DNA from: CBDCFV01 sp963664625
GTDB lineage: Bacteria > Chloroflexota > Dehalococcoidia > Lucifugimonadales > UBA3495
Assembly: GCA_963664625.1 (NCBI GenBank)
Contig: OY761541.1
Coordinates: 3,596,001 to 3,660,000, forward strand
DNA: 64,000 bases
Direction of reading: 5' to 3'
The notes under the pieces were generated by a model that saw only the letters and a program-made list of their open reading frames with translations, had not been told where the DNA came from and made no database searches. The position numbers and the translations under genes are program-made. Positions 1 through 7,552 of the stretch are shown piece by piece (position 1 is the first letter of the stretch; each line of letters begins with the position of its first letter).

Positions 1-940
1 CTTTGCTGGCGGTGTAGGAGTTGTGGACCGGGTCCAGAACAACCCCATTCCTGATTATATCTACCCGGCGGCGGCCAACCCCTTCGGCGTCGAACGGCAC
101 CGGCCAGCCGCCGGGGTCGGCGCCGTCGTCCCAGATCGACACCAACGGGCTGACGGCCTGCTCTCCCATGACGCCGTTCATCCAGCTACGCCCATCCTGC
201 ACCGCCATGGCGCCCATACCGTACAGGCTCAGGCTGCCCAGCAGATCATCGACGGCGTAGGGGTCCAGGACCACCGTGTATTCTCCGGGTTCTATGGCTT
301 GAGGGTCTTGCCCTCGCAACGCCTTGGTGACGGCTTCCTCCGTTAGAACTTCGGCGTCTATGTCGCCAACCTTCCAGGAGCCCCCCTTGGACCAGCCGGA
401 TGAAGTGTCGCTCATGGCCATAATCAACAGACCGGCGAGGCTGCCCACGTGGTAGGCTTGGGCGCCTTTCGTGCTCAGCACCGCCGTCTCTCTGATGCCG
501 GTCCGAAAGAACCCGGATGCCGTCAGCCCGTTGTTCGCGGCTTCGCGGCATACCGACGCGACCACTCCGGCCCGGGCCGTAGGACTGTAGTCCTGGGTTG
601 CTTGGTCTTGCATCGGCACCGTTGAAGGTTGGGGGGGACTGGGCAATCCGTGGAAGTCCGGGTCTTCAGGCATCAGCAAGGCGTTCCGGCGAGCTTGGGC
701 GGCAGCCTTTTCAACCCCCGCGGCGCTAAGATCGTTGGTGGTGGCCCGGCCCTGCCGTTGGCCTACCGCTACCCTTATGTGCAACTCGGCATTGCTGTGG
801 GATACGCTCTGATGGATGATATTCGACGCAAACCGAGTGAGGCCAAGGTCGTTGATGAGCAGGTAGGCTTCCATTTCCCCTAACGACGAGGAGTTCAAGG
901 CTTGGGAGAGAACCGCCAAACACTTGTCCCGTCCTATCAT
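1..940 (-). CDS. TldE/PmbA-type metallopeptidase subunit (C-terminus beyond the left edge)
   Basis: Reading leftwards from ATG 938-940, the frame stays open for 313 codons to the window edge, so the C-terminal part is missing. The start overlaps the TldD stop as ATGA, with GGGAG about 9 bases upstream, which implies translational coupling. The N-terminal stretch ASNIIHQSVSHSNAELHIRV fits the TldE/PmbA partner of TldD. In the known system TldD and TldE form a heterodimeric zinc protease that trims small peptides such as antitoxins and microcin precursors. The TldE subunit normally lacks the metal-binding motif, and none is visible here. The natural substrate cannot be told from the sequence. 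Confidence 0.85.
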   Translation of the reverse strand, partial: MIGRDKCLAVLSQALNSSSLGEMEAYLLINDLGLTRFASNIIHQSVSHSNAELHIRVAVGQRQGRATTNDLSAAGVEKAAAQARRNALLMPEDPDFHGLPSPPQPSTVPMQDQATQDYSPTARAGVVASVCREAANNGLTASGFFRTGIRETAVLSTKGAQAYHVGSLAGLLIMAMSDTSSGWSKGGSWKVGDIDAEVLTEEAVTKALRGQDPQAIEPGEYTVVLDPYAVDDLLGSLSLYGMGAMAVQDGRSWMNGVMGEQAVSPLVSIWDDGADPGGWPVPFDAEGVGRRRVDIIRNGVVLDPVHNSYTASK

Positions 941-2382
941 CGCATCACTCCCACCCGCACGTTGCGGAACCGGGCCGGCGCGGCGCCGTGACCAGTATGC
1001 GCCAGTTGGCCCGGCTGCCCCTTGCCGCAGTGGGGGGTGCCCCACATTTCCCAGTGGTTGGAATTGCAGACGGCGTCGCAGGAATTCCAGAACTCCGGCG
1101 TTATGCCCGTGTAGGTAGTATTTCGCAGCAGACGGCCCAGCTTGCCGCCCTTTATCTCGTACCCTACCTCGGTCCCGAACTGGAAGTTGTACCGCCGGTC
1201 GTCTATTGACCATGACCGATTGGTTTCAAGGAAGATGCCGTCGTCGGTATCGGCAATCAGGTCCTCTAACTCCCATTCGCCTGGCTCCAGGCTCACGTTG
1301 GTCATTCTTATCAGCGGTAACCGGTTCCAGGACGACGCCCTCATGCAACCATTGGAATTCATTCCCAGCAGGGAAGCGGTCTCGCGCGACATCAAGTAGC
1401 CTACGAACTCGCCGTTCTGCACTATCGGGGTTGACTGGGCCGGCACCCCCTCGTCGTCCCAACCGTAGGAACCCAGCCCCGGCAGCCTTATACTGTCGGC
1501 GGTGATGTTCACTTGGTCGGAGGCGTAGCGGAAGTTGCGCAGCTTGTCGGTCGTCAGGAACGAGGTCCCGGCGTAGGCCGCCTCGGTGCCCAGGACCCGG
1601 TCCAGCTCGATGGCGTGCCCGCACGACTCATGCACTTGCAGGGCCAACTGGGACCCGCCGATGATTACCGTGGTTACGACGTCGCTGGGGCAGGGGGCGG
1701 CGGTAAGCAGGGCCACCGCTTCAGTGCCGACCCTCTCTGCGTTTCCGGGCAGGTCCATGGCCGCAATGTACTCCCACCCGGCGCATCCCTGCTGGCGGCC
1801 CATGGACTGGGGGTAAGACCGCCTCTGTATTTCGTTGTTGCCCACGGCTGTCGCCTGCATCCCACCGCCGGCTTCGTAGATGGTCTGTTGCACGTGGGCG
1901 CCCTCGCTGTTGGCGAAGGTTTTTTCTTCCTTGATGAATATCAGATTGCACTGGCGGGACCTAACGCCCTTCACTGAAGCCATCCCTTGATCGGCGTCGA
2001 GGAGCAACGCCAGTTTATGATCGGCGGAAATGGAGAACGGGTCTTCCTCGATCTGCGTGGTGTACGTCCCCCGACTGGTGACGGGCGGGCCAAGTTTTAC
2101 CGGCTCGCTGGCGAGCATCGACGACGCCCGCGCAATTTCCACCGCAAGGGCGGTCACCCTGTCCACCTCCTTGGGAGAATAGTCATAGCTGGACGCGAAA
2201 CCCCAACAGCCGTTGACCACCACCCTTACGCCGAAACCGAAAGACTCGTCCGCGCTCAGAGTATCAACCACCCCGTTGCGGACCACGTAACGCTCCTGGT
2301 TGGTGCGCACCACTCGAATATCGGAATAAGCCGCGCCCTTGACCTGGGCCAAGTCAAGGGCGCGCGCCAGCAGATCGTCCAT
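937..2382 (-). CDS. tldD: TldD-family zinc metallopeptidase subunit
   Basis: This 481-residue protein is the catalytic half of a TldD/TldE pair. The family's HExxxH zinc motif is present as HESCGH at residues 251-256, and the N-terminal region has the family's usual layout. The length matches known TldD proteins (about 450-480). The start is ATG 2380-2382, with GAGG about 8 bases upstream. It is the first gene of a two-gene operon, with TldE following in ATGA overlap. The protein is probably cytoplasmic and works as a heterodimer with TldE. The family degrades or matures peptides; the local substrate is unknown. Confidence 0.9.
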   Translation of the reverse strand: MDDLLARALDLAQVKGAAYSDIRVVRTNQERYVVRNGVVDTLSADESFGFGVRVVVNGCWGFASSYDYSPKEVDRVTALAVEIARASSMLASEPVKLGPPVTSRGTYTTQIEEDPFSISADHKLALLLDADQGMASVKGVRSRQCNLIFIKEEKTFANSEGAHVQQTIYEAGGGMQATAVGNNEIQRRSYPQSMGRQQGCAGWEYIAAMDLPGNAERVGTEAVALLTAAPCPSDVVTTVIIGGSQLALQVHESCGHAIELDRVLGTEAAYAGTSFLTTDKLRNFRYASDQVNITADSIRLPGLGSYGWDDEGVPAQSTPIVQNGEFVGYLMSRETASLLGMNSNGCMRASSWNRLPLIRMTNVSLEPGEWELEDLIADTDDGIFLETNRSWSIDDRRYNFQFGTEVGYEIKGGKLGRLLRNTTYTGITPEFWNSCDAVCNSNHWEMWGTPHCGKGQPGQLAHTGHGAAPARFRNVRVGVMR

Positions 2383-2584
2383 TCTGAATACCTCGCCCCG
2401 GCAAGACAGGCTTCAAAAACTGGCTCCAATGATACACTATAGTAGGCTCAAGACCATTATTTATTGTATGCCAAGCATTTACCCACCCGCGGCCAACGGT
2501 TGCCTTGTATGACTTGTTGTTTCAAAATGGGACTGTTGTAAAGCCAATGTGGAGTCCACTTGACGCCTCACCTCAGGAGGAATA

Positions 2585-3799
2585 ATGCCCGAATCCACCG
2601 TCGTCCAAGCCGCGCAGGAATTTATGGCCAGCCAGGAACTGGCGGGCTGGCTCATCCATGACTTCCGGCACTCCAACCCCATCTTTCCCCAAGTAGTAAC
2701 GGCGTCTGGCCACGTCACCCGGCCCTGTTTCCTGTACCTGCCGAAAGAGGGTCCTGGGCAACTGATTGTCCACTACGTTGACGCCGGCAAGTTCACCGAC
2801 TCCGGGTTTGACTTGATCGTCTACCGCAACCGCACCGCGATGGTTGATGCGCTGACGCGAACGTTGTCGGGCGTTTCGTCGGTTGCCATGGAGTATTCCC
2901 CTCAAAACGCCCTGCCGAGGGTATCGCGGGTAGACGCCGGGACTGTGGAACTGGTGCGGAGCCTCGGTGTGGAGGTCGTGTCCTCGGCCGACTTGATGCA
3001 GTACGCCACCCAACGCTGGTCTACCGAACAGTTGGAGGGCCACCGCCGTTGCGCCGCCAAGCTGGGCGAAATCGTCAACCAAGCCTTCGATTACATAGGC
3101 CAACGTCTTGGCGACGGTGTGACCGAATTTGACGTAGCCGAGTTCATCCGGGGCAGGTTCTCCGAGGAGGGACTGGAAGCCGCCGACGGTCCGATAGTGT
3201 CCACCAACGCCCACTGCTCCGACCCCCACTACGAACCCATGCAGGAGGGCAGCAGCGTCATAGTCCCGGGCGACTGGGTGTTGATCGACCTCTGGGCCAG
3301 GGAAAACCGCCCCGCCAACGCGGAGAGGGCGGCGGCGCTTGCGCAAGGCAACGACAGCGTCTACGCCGACATCACCTGGGTAGCCTACGTGGGCGACTCG
3401 CCGCCGCCACGACACCGCGAGGTGTTCGAAATAGTTACCGGCGCCAGGGACGCGGCCCTCAAATTCTTGGAGGACAGCCACCGGGACGGTGTTCCGGTGG
3501 AAGGCTGGCAGGCCGACGAAGTAGCGCGCACCTACATCACCGAGCGCGGCTACGGCGACTATTTCACCCACCGGCTGGGCCACAGCATCAGCTACGAGGT
3601 GCACGGTGAGGCGGTGAACTTGGACAATTTCGAGACCCATGACACTCGCCGGATAATACCCGGCGTCGGGTTCTCCATAGAGCCAGGTATTTACCTGCCG
3701 GAGTTCGGCGTCCGCTCGGAAATTGACGCCTTCATGTCGGAGGACGGCCCCTTCGCATCCTCGCCCGTGCAACGGGAAATTGTCCTCATCGGCGCATAA
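2585..3799 (+). CDS. M24-family metallopeptidase (Xaa-Pro aminopeptidase-like)
   Basis: The 404-residue protein has the pita-bread fold layout: a creatinase-like N-terminal domain (about 1-145) and a catalytic M24 domain (about 150-400). The five expected metal ligands can be placed at D235, D262, H333, E366 and E379, within LIDLW, ADITW, RLGHS, SIEPG and RSEID. The family removes N-terminal residues ahead of proline or cleaves Xaa-Pro dipeptides, using two metal ions. There is no signal peptide, so it is cytoplasmic. AGGAGG lies just upstream of ATG 2585. It is followed after 33 bases by an S49 peptidase on the same strand. Aminopeptidase and dipeptidase activity cannot be separated by sequence alone. 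Confidence 0.85.
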   Translation: MPESTVVQAAQEFMASQELAGWLIHDFRHSNPIFPQVVTASGHVTRPCFLYLPKEGPGQLIVHYVDAGKFTDSGFDLIVYRNRTAMVDALTRTLSGVSSVAMEYSPQNALPRVSRVDAGTVELVRSLGVEVVSSADLMQYATQRWSTEQLEGHRRCAAKLGEIVNQAFDYIGQRLGDGVTEFDVAEFIRGRFSEEGLEAADGPIVSTNAHCSDPHYEPMQEGSSVIVPGDWVLIDLWARENRPANAERAAALAQGNDSVYADITWVAYVGDSPPPRHREVFEIVTGARDAALKFLEDSHRDGVPVEGWQADEVARTYITERGYGDYFTHRLGHSISYEVHGEAVNLDNFETHDTRRIIPGVGFSIEPGIYLPEFGVRSEIDAFMSEDGPFASSPVQREIVLIGA

Positions 3800-3832
3800 C
3801 CGATTTTCATAATATCAGGGAGATAATAGCTA

Positions 3833-4675
3833 ATGGCGTTGCCATTCAAAAAACGGGCAGTGATAGCCGTGGTGGACGTCCACGGCGCCATAGGTCCCAA
3901 AATCAAGATTTCCGCTTACGAGCGTCTGTTCGACTCCATTGCAATCAGCAAGCGTTACCGCGCTCTGCTCCTGGACATTGACTCACCGGGCGGCACCGCC
4001 TCCGGGTCCGAAGTCCTCTACTACAGCCTGCGCCGCGTTGCCGCCCGCAAACCCGTAGTGGCCTACGTGCGGGGCATTGGAGCTTCCGGGGCCTACTACA
4101 TGTGCTGTGCCGCCAGCAAGGTTGTCGCGCTGCCCAGCGCCTTGGTTGGCTCCATAGGAGTGATTTACCTCCGTCCCATCATGGAGCAATTGCTGGGTAA
4201 GCTCGGCGTCGAGTTTTCCGTGTTCAAGGAAGGACGCTTGAAGGACATGTCCGGCTTCTGGCGAAGCCCCACCCAAGAAGAGGAAGGCAAGTTCCAGGAC
4301 CTGCTAACGGAGATTTACGCAAACTTTGTATACGTGGTGGGCCGCGGAAGGTCCATGGAACAATCCAAAGTAAGGGAACTGGCCACCGGCGAACTGTTTA
4401 CCGCCAATCAAGGACTTGACTTGGGACTGGTGGACGAACTGGGCGGTTTCCACCATGCCATTGAGGCAGCGGAAAAACTGGCCGAGGTGCCCAGCCTTCG
4501 CCCCCGCTGGGTTGCTCCAAAGCGGCCTTTTTCGGAACGCCTTATGGGGCGTTTCGGCTCCGGCCCCGGAGCCGCCGCGTTGCTGGCGGACCAAGTCCAG
4601 CACGTCCTGGCCGGGGGCATCTACTACATGGACCCATCTTACTTGTTGAGCGATTATTCAAATCGATTGGGCTAG
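3833..4675 (+). CDS. S49-family peptidase (SppA-like serine protease)
   Basis: At 280 residues this is a short SppA-like protein. The Ser-Lys dyad is recognisable: S85 in GIGASGAYYM and K137 in RLKDMS, 52 residues apart as in Bacillus SppA. The oxyanion-type DSPGG motif lies at residues 50-54. SppA enzymes digest cleaved signal peptides in the membrane. This copy has no clear N-terminal membrane anchor, so it may be cytoplasmic or peripheral and could have another peptide substrate. AGGGAG lies about 10 bases upstream of ATG 3833. It probably shares an operon with the M24 aminopeptidase upstream, forming a small peptide-turnover pair. Confidence 0.82.
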   Translation: MALPFKKRAVIAVVDVHGAIGPKIKISAYERLFDSIAISKRYRALLLDIDSPGGTASGSEVLYYSLRRVAARKPVVAYVRGIGASGAYYMCCAASKVVALPSALVGSIGVIYLRPIMEQLLGKLGVEFSVFKEGRLKDMSGFWRSPTQEEEGKFQDLLTEIYANFVYVVGRGRSMEQSKVRELATGELFTANQGLDLGLVDELGGFHHAIEAAEKLAEVPSLRPRWVAPKRPFSERLMGRFGSGPGAAALLADQVQHVLAGGIYYMDPSYLLSDYSNRLG

Positions 4676-4696
4676 GGGGTGTCAAAGATGCCCCCT
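4674..4696. terminator. Hairpin between convergent genes
   Basis: A 10-bp stem (AGGGGGTGTC / GATGCCCCCT, two G-U type pairs in RNA) closes an AAA loop and overlaps the stop codon of the S49 peptidase gene. No T-run follows on either strand. It may be a weak bidirectional terminator between this gene and convergent mazG. The structure is seen; the function is inferred. Confidence 0.4.
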
Positions 4697-4728
4697 CCCG
4701 TAAAGAGAAGGTCGTGCAACCGGCGTCT

Positions 4729-5532
4729 TCAGCCGCCCTCCATCCGCTTGGCTTCCTGCCATAGGGCTTCCTTCTCCATCAATGGAAGGCTGTTAAAGTC
4801 CAGGCCCTTGGCGGACGCCAATGCCTCCATCCGGAGATACCTGTCCCGGAACCGCAGGTTGGCTTGGCGCAGGGCATCCTCGGCGTGGATGTCCATCCAC
4901 CTCGACAGGTTGACCAAGGTGAACATCAGGTCTCCCAATTCGTGGACCTTCTCCTCCATGGTCACCGCCCCGCGCAACTCCTCTATCTCCTCGGCCATCT
5001 TGTCCAGCACCCCGGATACGTCGTCCCACTCGAAGCCGGCGCGGCCCACCCGGTCCTGCATCAACTGGGCGTAGGTCAAAGCCGGCAGGTCGCGGGGGAT
5101 GCCGTCCACCGGCGATTGACGCCCTCCCTTACGCTGCTTCTCAGCGTCCTTGATTCGCTCCCAGTTGCGCTCCACTTCCCTTGCGTCTGCGACGGTCGCG
5201 TCGCCGAAAACGTGGGGATGGCGGCGCACCAGCTTGTCGTTGATCTGAGTCAATACGTTGGCAATGCTGAAGTGACCGGCCTCGCGGGCAATGTCGGCAT
5301 GAAACGCCACCTGCACCAGCAGGTCGCCCAACTCCTCGGAGAGCGCCGCCGGGTCCTCGCTGTCTATCGCCTCCAGGACCTCGTAACACTCTTCCAGCAG
5401 GTTTCTCTTCAGGGAAGCGTGGGTCTGTTCCCGGTCCCACGGGCACCCGCCCGGCGCCCGCAGCCTTTCCACAATGTCCATCAAGGATTGAAAGCTGTCC
5501 ATGTCCATACTTGAAACTTCATTCTCTGTCAT
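4729..5532 (-). CDS. mazG: Nucleoside triphosphate pyrophosphohydrolase MazG
   Basis: MazG hydrolyses nucleoside triphosphates to monophosphates and pyrophosphate, cleaning the nucleotide pool. Two tandem MazG domains are visible. The first has LRAPGGCPWDREQTH, then EECYE and EELGDLL (the EExx...ExxD magnesium motif); the second has EEIEELRG and HELGDLMFTL. The chosen start (MTENEV, ATG 5530-5532) gives 267 residues, close to E. coli MazG. An upstream ATG at 5568 would add 12 residues but lies beyond a promoter-like TATAAT that sits 6 bases from the chosen start. MDMDSF at 5508 is another possible start. It is a single gene, divergent from the toxin-antitoxin pair. Confidence 0.92.
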   Translation of the reverse strand: MTENEVSSMDMDSFQSLMDIVERLRAPGGCPWDREQTHASLKRNLLEECYEVLEAIDSEDPAALSEELGDLLVQVAFHADIAREAGHFSIANVLTQINDKLVRRHPHVFGDATVADAREVERNWERIKDAEKQRKGGRQSPVDGIPRDLPALTYAQLMQDRVGRAGFEWDDVSGVLDKMAEEIEELRGAVTMEEKVHELGDLMFTLVNLSRWMDIHAEDALRQANLRFRDRYLRMEALASAKGLDFNSLPLMEKEALWQEAKRMEGG

Positions 5533-5538
5533 GGGCAA

Positions 5539-5569
5539 ATTATACCCAGCCCGCGAATTGCTTCTCAAG
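5539..5569 (-). promoter_or_regulatory. Probable mazG promoter
   Basis: Reading leftwards: TTGAGA (5569-5564), a 19-base spacer, then a perfect TATAAT (5544-5539). The -10 box ends only 6 bases before the mazG ATG at 5532. Transcription would start at or inside the start codon, giving a leaderless or nearly leaderless message, unless translation begins at the internal ATG at 5508. Confidence 0.5.
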
Positions 5570-5623
5570 AAATCGAGTCTCCCGGGAAATCAAGACGCAA
5601 TAGTCCTGCGTTGGAGATGGTCG

Positions 5624-5654
5624 TTGACGAAGACTCAATCATAAGCGGTATAAT
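5624..5654 (+). promoter_or_regulatory. Probable promoter of the toxin-antitoxin operon
   Basis: TTGACG (5624-5629), a 19-base spacer and a perfect TATAAT (5649-5654) lie 38 bases ahead of the antitoxin ATG. The ribosome site AGGAGA is at 5678-5683. It is divergent from the mazG promoter, about 55 bases away. Confidence 0.6.
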
Positions 5655-5692
5655 CATTAGGCTTGTGTAATACTTGTAGGAGAAAGTATGAC

Positions 5693-5965
5693 ATGATTAG
5701 TGTCGTAGGCTCTAAAGGCCAGATAGTAATAACGAAGAAGATTCGTGACCAACTCGGCATAGTCCCGGGCTGCCGCGTCAGCCAGCGGTTGGTTGATGAC
5801 CATGTAGAAATATACTTCATGGGTCCTGAGCATAACCGGTCGCTGAAGGGAATCTTGCGGCAATATATCGACCCTTCGCCTGAGAGCGCGGAGGATTGGT
5901 CAGAGGTGCGGGAACGCGCCTGGGCCCAGAGGGCAAAGGAGAGAGAAGATTGCAAAGCGGGATGA
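5693..5965 (+). CDS. AbrB/SpoVT-type antitoxin of a PIN toxin-antitoxin pair
   Basis: This is a 90-residue protein. Its N-terminus (MISVVGSKGQIVITKKIRDQ) is the swapped-hairpin AbrB DNA-binding domain. Antitoxins of this type bind their own promoter and neutralise the toxin through the C-terminal tail, which here is charged (residues about 60-90). The start at 5693 is set by AGGAGA at 5678-5683; an upstream in-frame start at 5663 would add ten residues outside the fold. The stop overlaps the toxin start as ATGA, the coupling typical of these modules. Partner and regulation are inferred from family and context. Confidence 0.85.
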   Translation: MISVVGSKGQIVITKKIRDQLGIVPGCRVSQRLVDDHVEIYFMGPEHNRSLKGILRQYIDPSPESAEDWSEVRERAWAQRAKEREDCKAG

Positions 5966-6363
5966 CCGAACCCGCATTCGTCGATACTAACGTTGTTGTC
6001 CGTTACCTGACGGGAATGCCCCCAAACCAAGCCGACCACGCCGCAGAGATAATCGACGACACCGACCGACTCTTGATTTCACCGGTGTCCTTGGCAGAGG
6101 TCTACTTCGTTCTGGAGAAAGTGTACGGAGTCCCCAAAGACATCGTGATTGACCGGTTGATCGAGTTCCTCCTGAAGAAGAACATCACGCCGTATGCGGT
6201 GGAAAAGGAGTTGTTGATTGAGGGACTCCAGTTGTGCCGCCGATCGGGAAGGATAGACGTTCCTGATGCCCTGATCTGGGCAGAGGCCCGCACCGCTGGC
6301 GTCCGCACCATCTACTCTTTCGATGAACGATTCCCGTACAATGGGGTGAATGTCCAAGCGTAG
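5962..6363 (+). CDS. PIN-domain ribonuclease toxin (VapC-like)
   Basis: The 133-residue protein is a complete PIN domain. The four acidic residues expected to hold the metal are D8 (FVDTN), E46 (LAEVY), D102 (VPDALI) and D121 (FDERF). VapC toxins are magnesium-dependent RNases that cut tRNA or rRNA and stop growth unless held by the antitoxin. The start ATG at 5962 overlaps the antitoxin stop. The earlier in-frame start at 5896 lies inside the antitoxin gene and adds no recognisable sequence. No residue loss or truncation is seen, so the module looks functional. Confidence 0.87.
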   Translation: MTEPAFVDTNVVVRYLTGMPPNQADHAAEIIDDTDRLLISPVSLAEVYFVLEKVYGVPKDIVIDRLIEFLLKKNITPYAVEKELLIEGLQLCRRSGRIDVPDALIWAEARTAGVRTIYSFDERFPYNGVNVQA

Positions 6364-6384
6364 GCGACATTCCTTTAACCCATC

Positions 6385-7125
6385 ATGCGTAGCATCTTCC
6401 GGCAAATAGCGGCAACTCTTCCAGGACTGCTATTCGTGGTGTGTGTGCCCCTGTTCCTCGTCACTGCCTCGGTGGCTTGGGCCTTCAACGACCTGGGTCT
6501 GTACCAGCGGGGCTTTCAGAAATACAACGTTTCCAGGGTGACGGGAATTGCCGAGACGGACCTGCGCCAAGTTGGGAAGGAGCTTCGAGGGTACTTCAAC
6601 TCTCCCGAAGAACCCCTCTTAATCAAGACCCGGGTCTACGGTGAGGAGCAGGAACTCTTTAACGAGCGCGAGGTCTTGCACATGAAGGACGTCAAGCATC
6701 TCGTGTGGGGTGTCTACGCCATCGCCCTTCTGTCGTGCTTGTACCTCGCGGGAATGATTTTTTGTAGTCTGAAACGGCGCAGCAGGCACGCCTGTTGGCA
6801 ATTGGCAAAGAGAACGATCTGGGGCGGCGGGCTGACCGTAGGGATGATAGTCCTGTTTGGCCTGTTCGCAATCACCGGGTTCGACTCGCTGTTCACGACA
6901 TTTCACCGGATCAGCTTCGCCAACGACCTGTGGCAACTGGACCCCCGCAGTGACCACCTGGTAATGCTGTTTCCCCTCGGCTTCTGGTTCGACGCCACCG
7001 TATCGGTCGTCCTCCGTGCCATTGCCGGGGCGCTCATATTAATGGCCGTAGGGAGCGGCCTGTTGATGTATTGGCGTTATGCGGAGCGCCGCCCCGAAAG
7101 TGACGCCGGGACGGGTTTGGCTTAG
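6385..7125 (+). CDS. DUF1461/TIGR01906 integral membrane protein, Lit-like
   Basis: The 246-residue protein has four predicted membrane helices (about 10-35, 105-128, 146-168 and 206-232) and an extracytoplasmic loop after helix 1. The segment FHRISFANDLWQLD, followed by DHLVMLFP and FW, is the hallmark of TIGR01906. This family includes Lit, the lipoprotein intramolecular transacylase of Firmicutes that makes lyso-form lipoproteins by moving an acyl chain onto the N-terminal cysteine. Whether this copy has that activity is unknown. Its stop overlaps the convergent FmdB gene by 4 bases. No good ribosome site precedes ATG 6385. Confidence 0.72.
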   Translation: MRSIFRQIAATLPGLLFVVCVPLFLVTASVAWAFNDLGLYQRGFQKYNVSRVTGIAETDLRQVGKELRGYFNSPEEPLLIKTRVYGEEQELFNEREVLHMKDVKHLVWGVYAIALLSCLYLAGMIFCSLKRRSRHACWQLAKRTIWGGGLTVGMIVLFGLFAITGFDSLFTTFHRISFANDLWQLDPRSDHLVMLFPLGFWFDATVSVVLRAIAGALILMAVGSGLLMYWRYAERRPESDAGTGLA

Positions 7126-7352
7126 TGGCCGCAGCCGCAACCCCCGCCGCAGCATCCGCCGCCGCCCATCGGGGGCAGGGGGGAGAACCCGGCGTCGCCG
7201 GACGCTCCGCCGGAGACGATGGAGGAAAAGACGGATATGGCGCGGCGGGCGGGCTGTTCGCAGTTGGGGCAGTCGGCGCCGGATGCACTCATGGGCTGCA
7301 ATTTGTCGAAACGGTTGCCGCAGGTGGGGCAGTGGTATTCGTATAACGGCAT
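7122..7352 (-). CDS. FmdB-family zinc-ribbon regulatory-type protein
   Basis: A 76-residue protein starting MPLYEYHCPTCGNRFDKL, the FmdB/CxxC_CxxC_SSSS signature. The zinc ribbon is formed by CPTC (residues 8-11) and CPNC further on. The C-terminus is a short glycine-cysteine tail (GGGGCCGGGCGCGH) that could bind extra metal. The founder was described as a regulator of a formamidase gene, but the biochemical role of the family is unknown. AGGAAGG lies about 5 bases before ATG 7350-7352. The 3' end overlaps the convergent DUF1461 gene. Confidence 0.85.
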   Translation of the reverse strand: MPLYEYHCPTCGNRFDKLQPMSASGADCPNCEQPARRAISVFSSIVSGGASGDAGFSPLPPMGGGGCCGGGCGCGH

Positions 7353-7435
7353 TGCTGACCTTCCTGAATTGTGGCCTGAATTGTTGTGATTGAATTTAGC
7401 CGACCGCCGAAACGCCGTCAATAGGGGCATGGGTC

Positions 7436-7531
7436 CAACGCAAAGGCCGCAAAGACGGCGCAGAGTTTCTGGCGAAAGGCGAATCTAAAAAATTCTGCGT
7501 CCTTTGCGCTGACTCTGCGGCCTCTGCGTTG
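7436..7531. repeat. Inverted repeat of the GCAAAG/GCAGAG interspersed type
   Basis: Left arm 7436-7468 and right arm 7490-7531 are imperfect inverted copies of a roughly 35-40 base unit built from CGCAAAG and CGCAGAG words. RNA from either strand would fold into a long hairpin. Repeats of this composition are scattered between genes in many unrelated bacteria. Here it lies between two genes reading leftwards. Confidence 0.7.
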
Positions 7532-7552
7532 AACGTCCCCTGCAAGGCCCAG

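Noticed and set aside
2573..3772. A 399-codon minus-strand frame opposite the M24 peptidase
   Set aside because: Antisense shadow; the plus-strand gene carries all five metal ligands.
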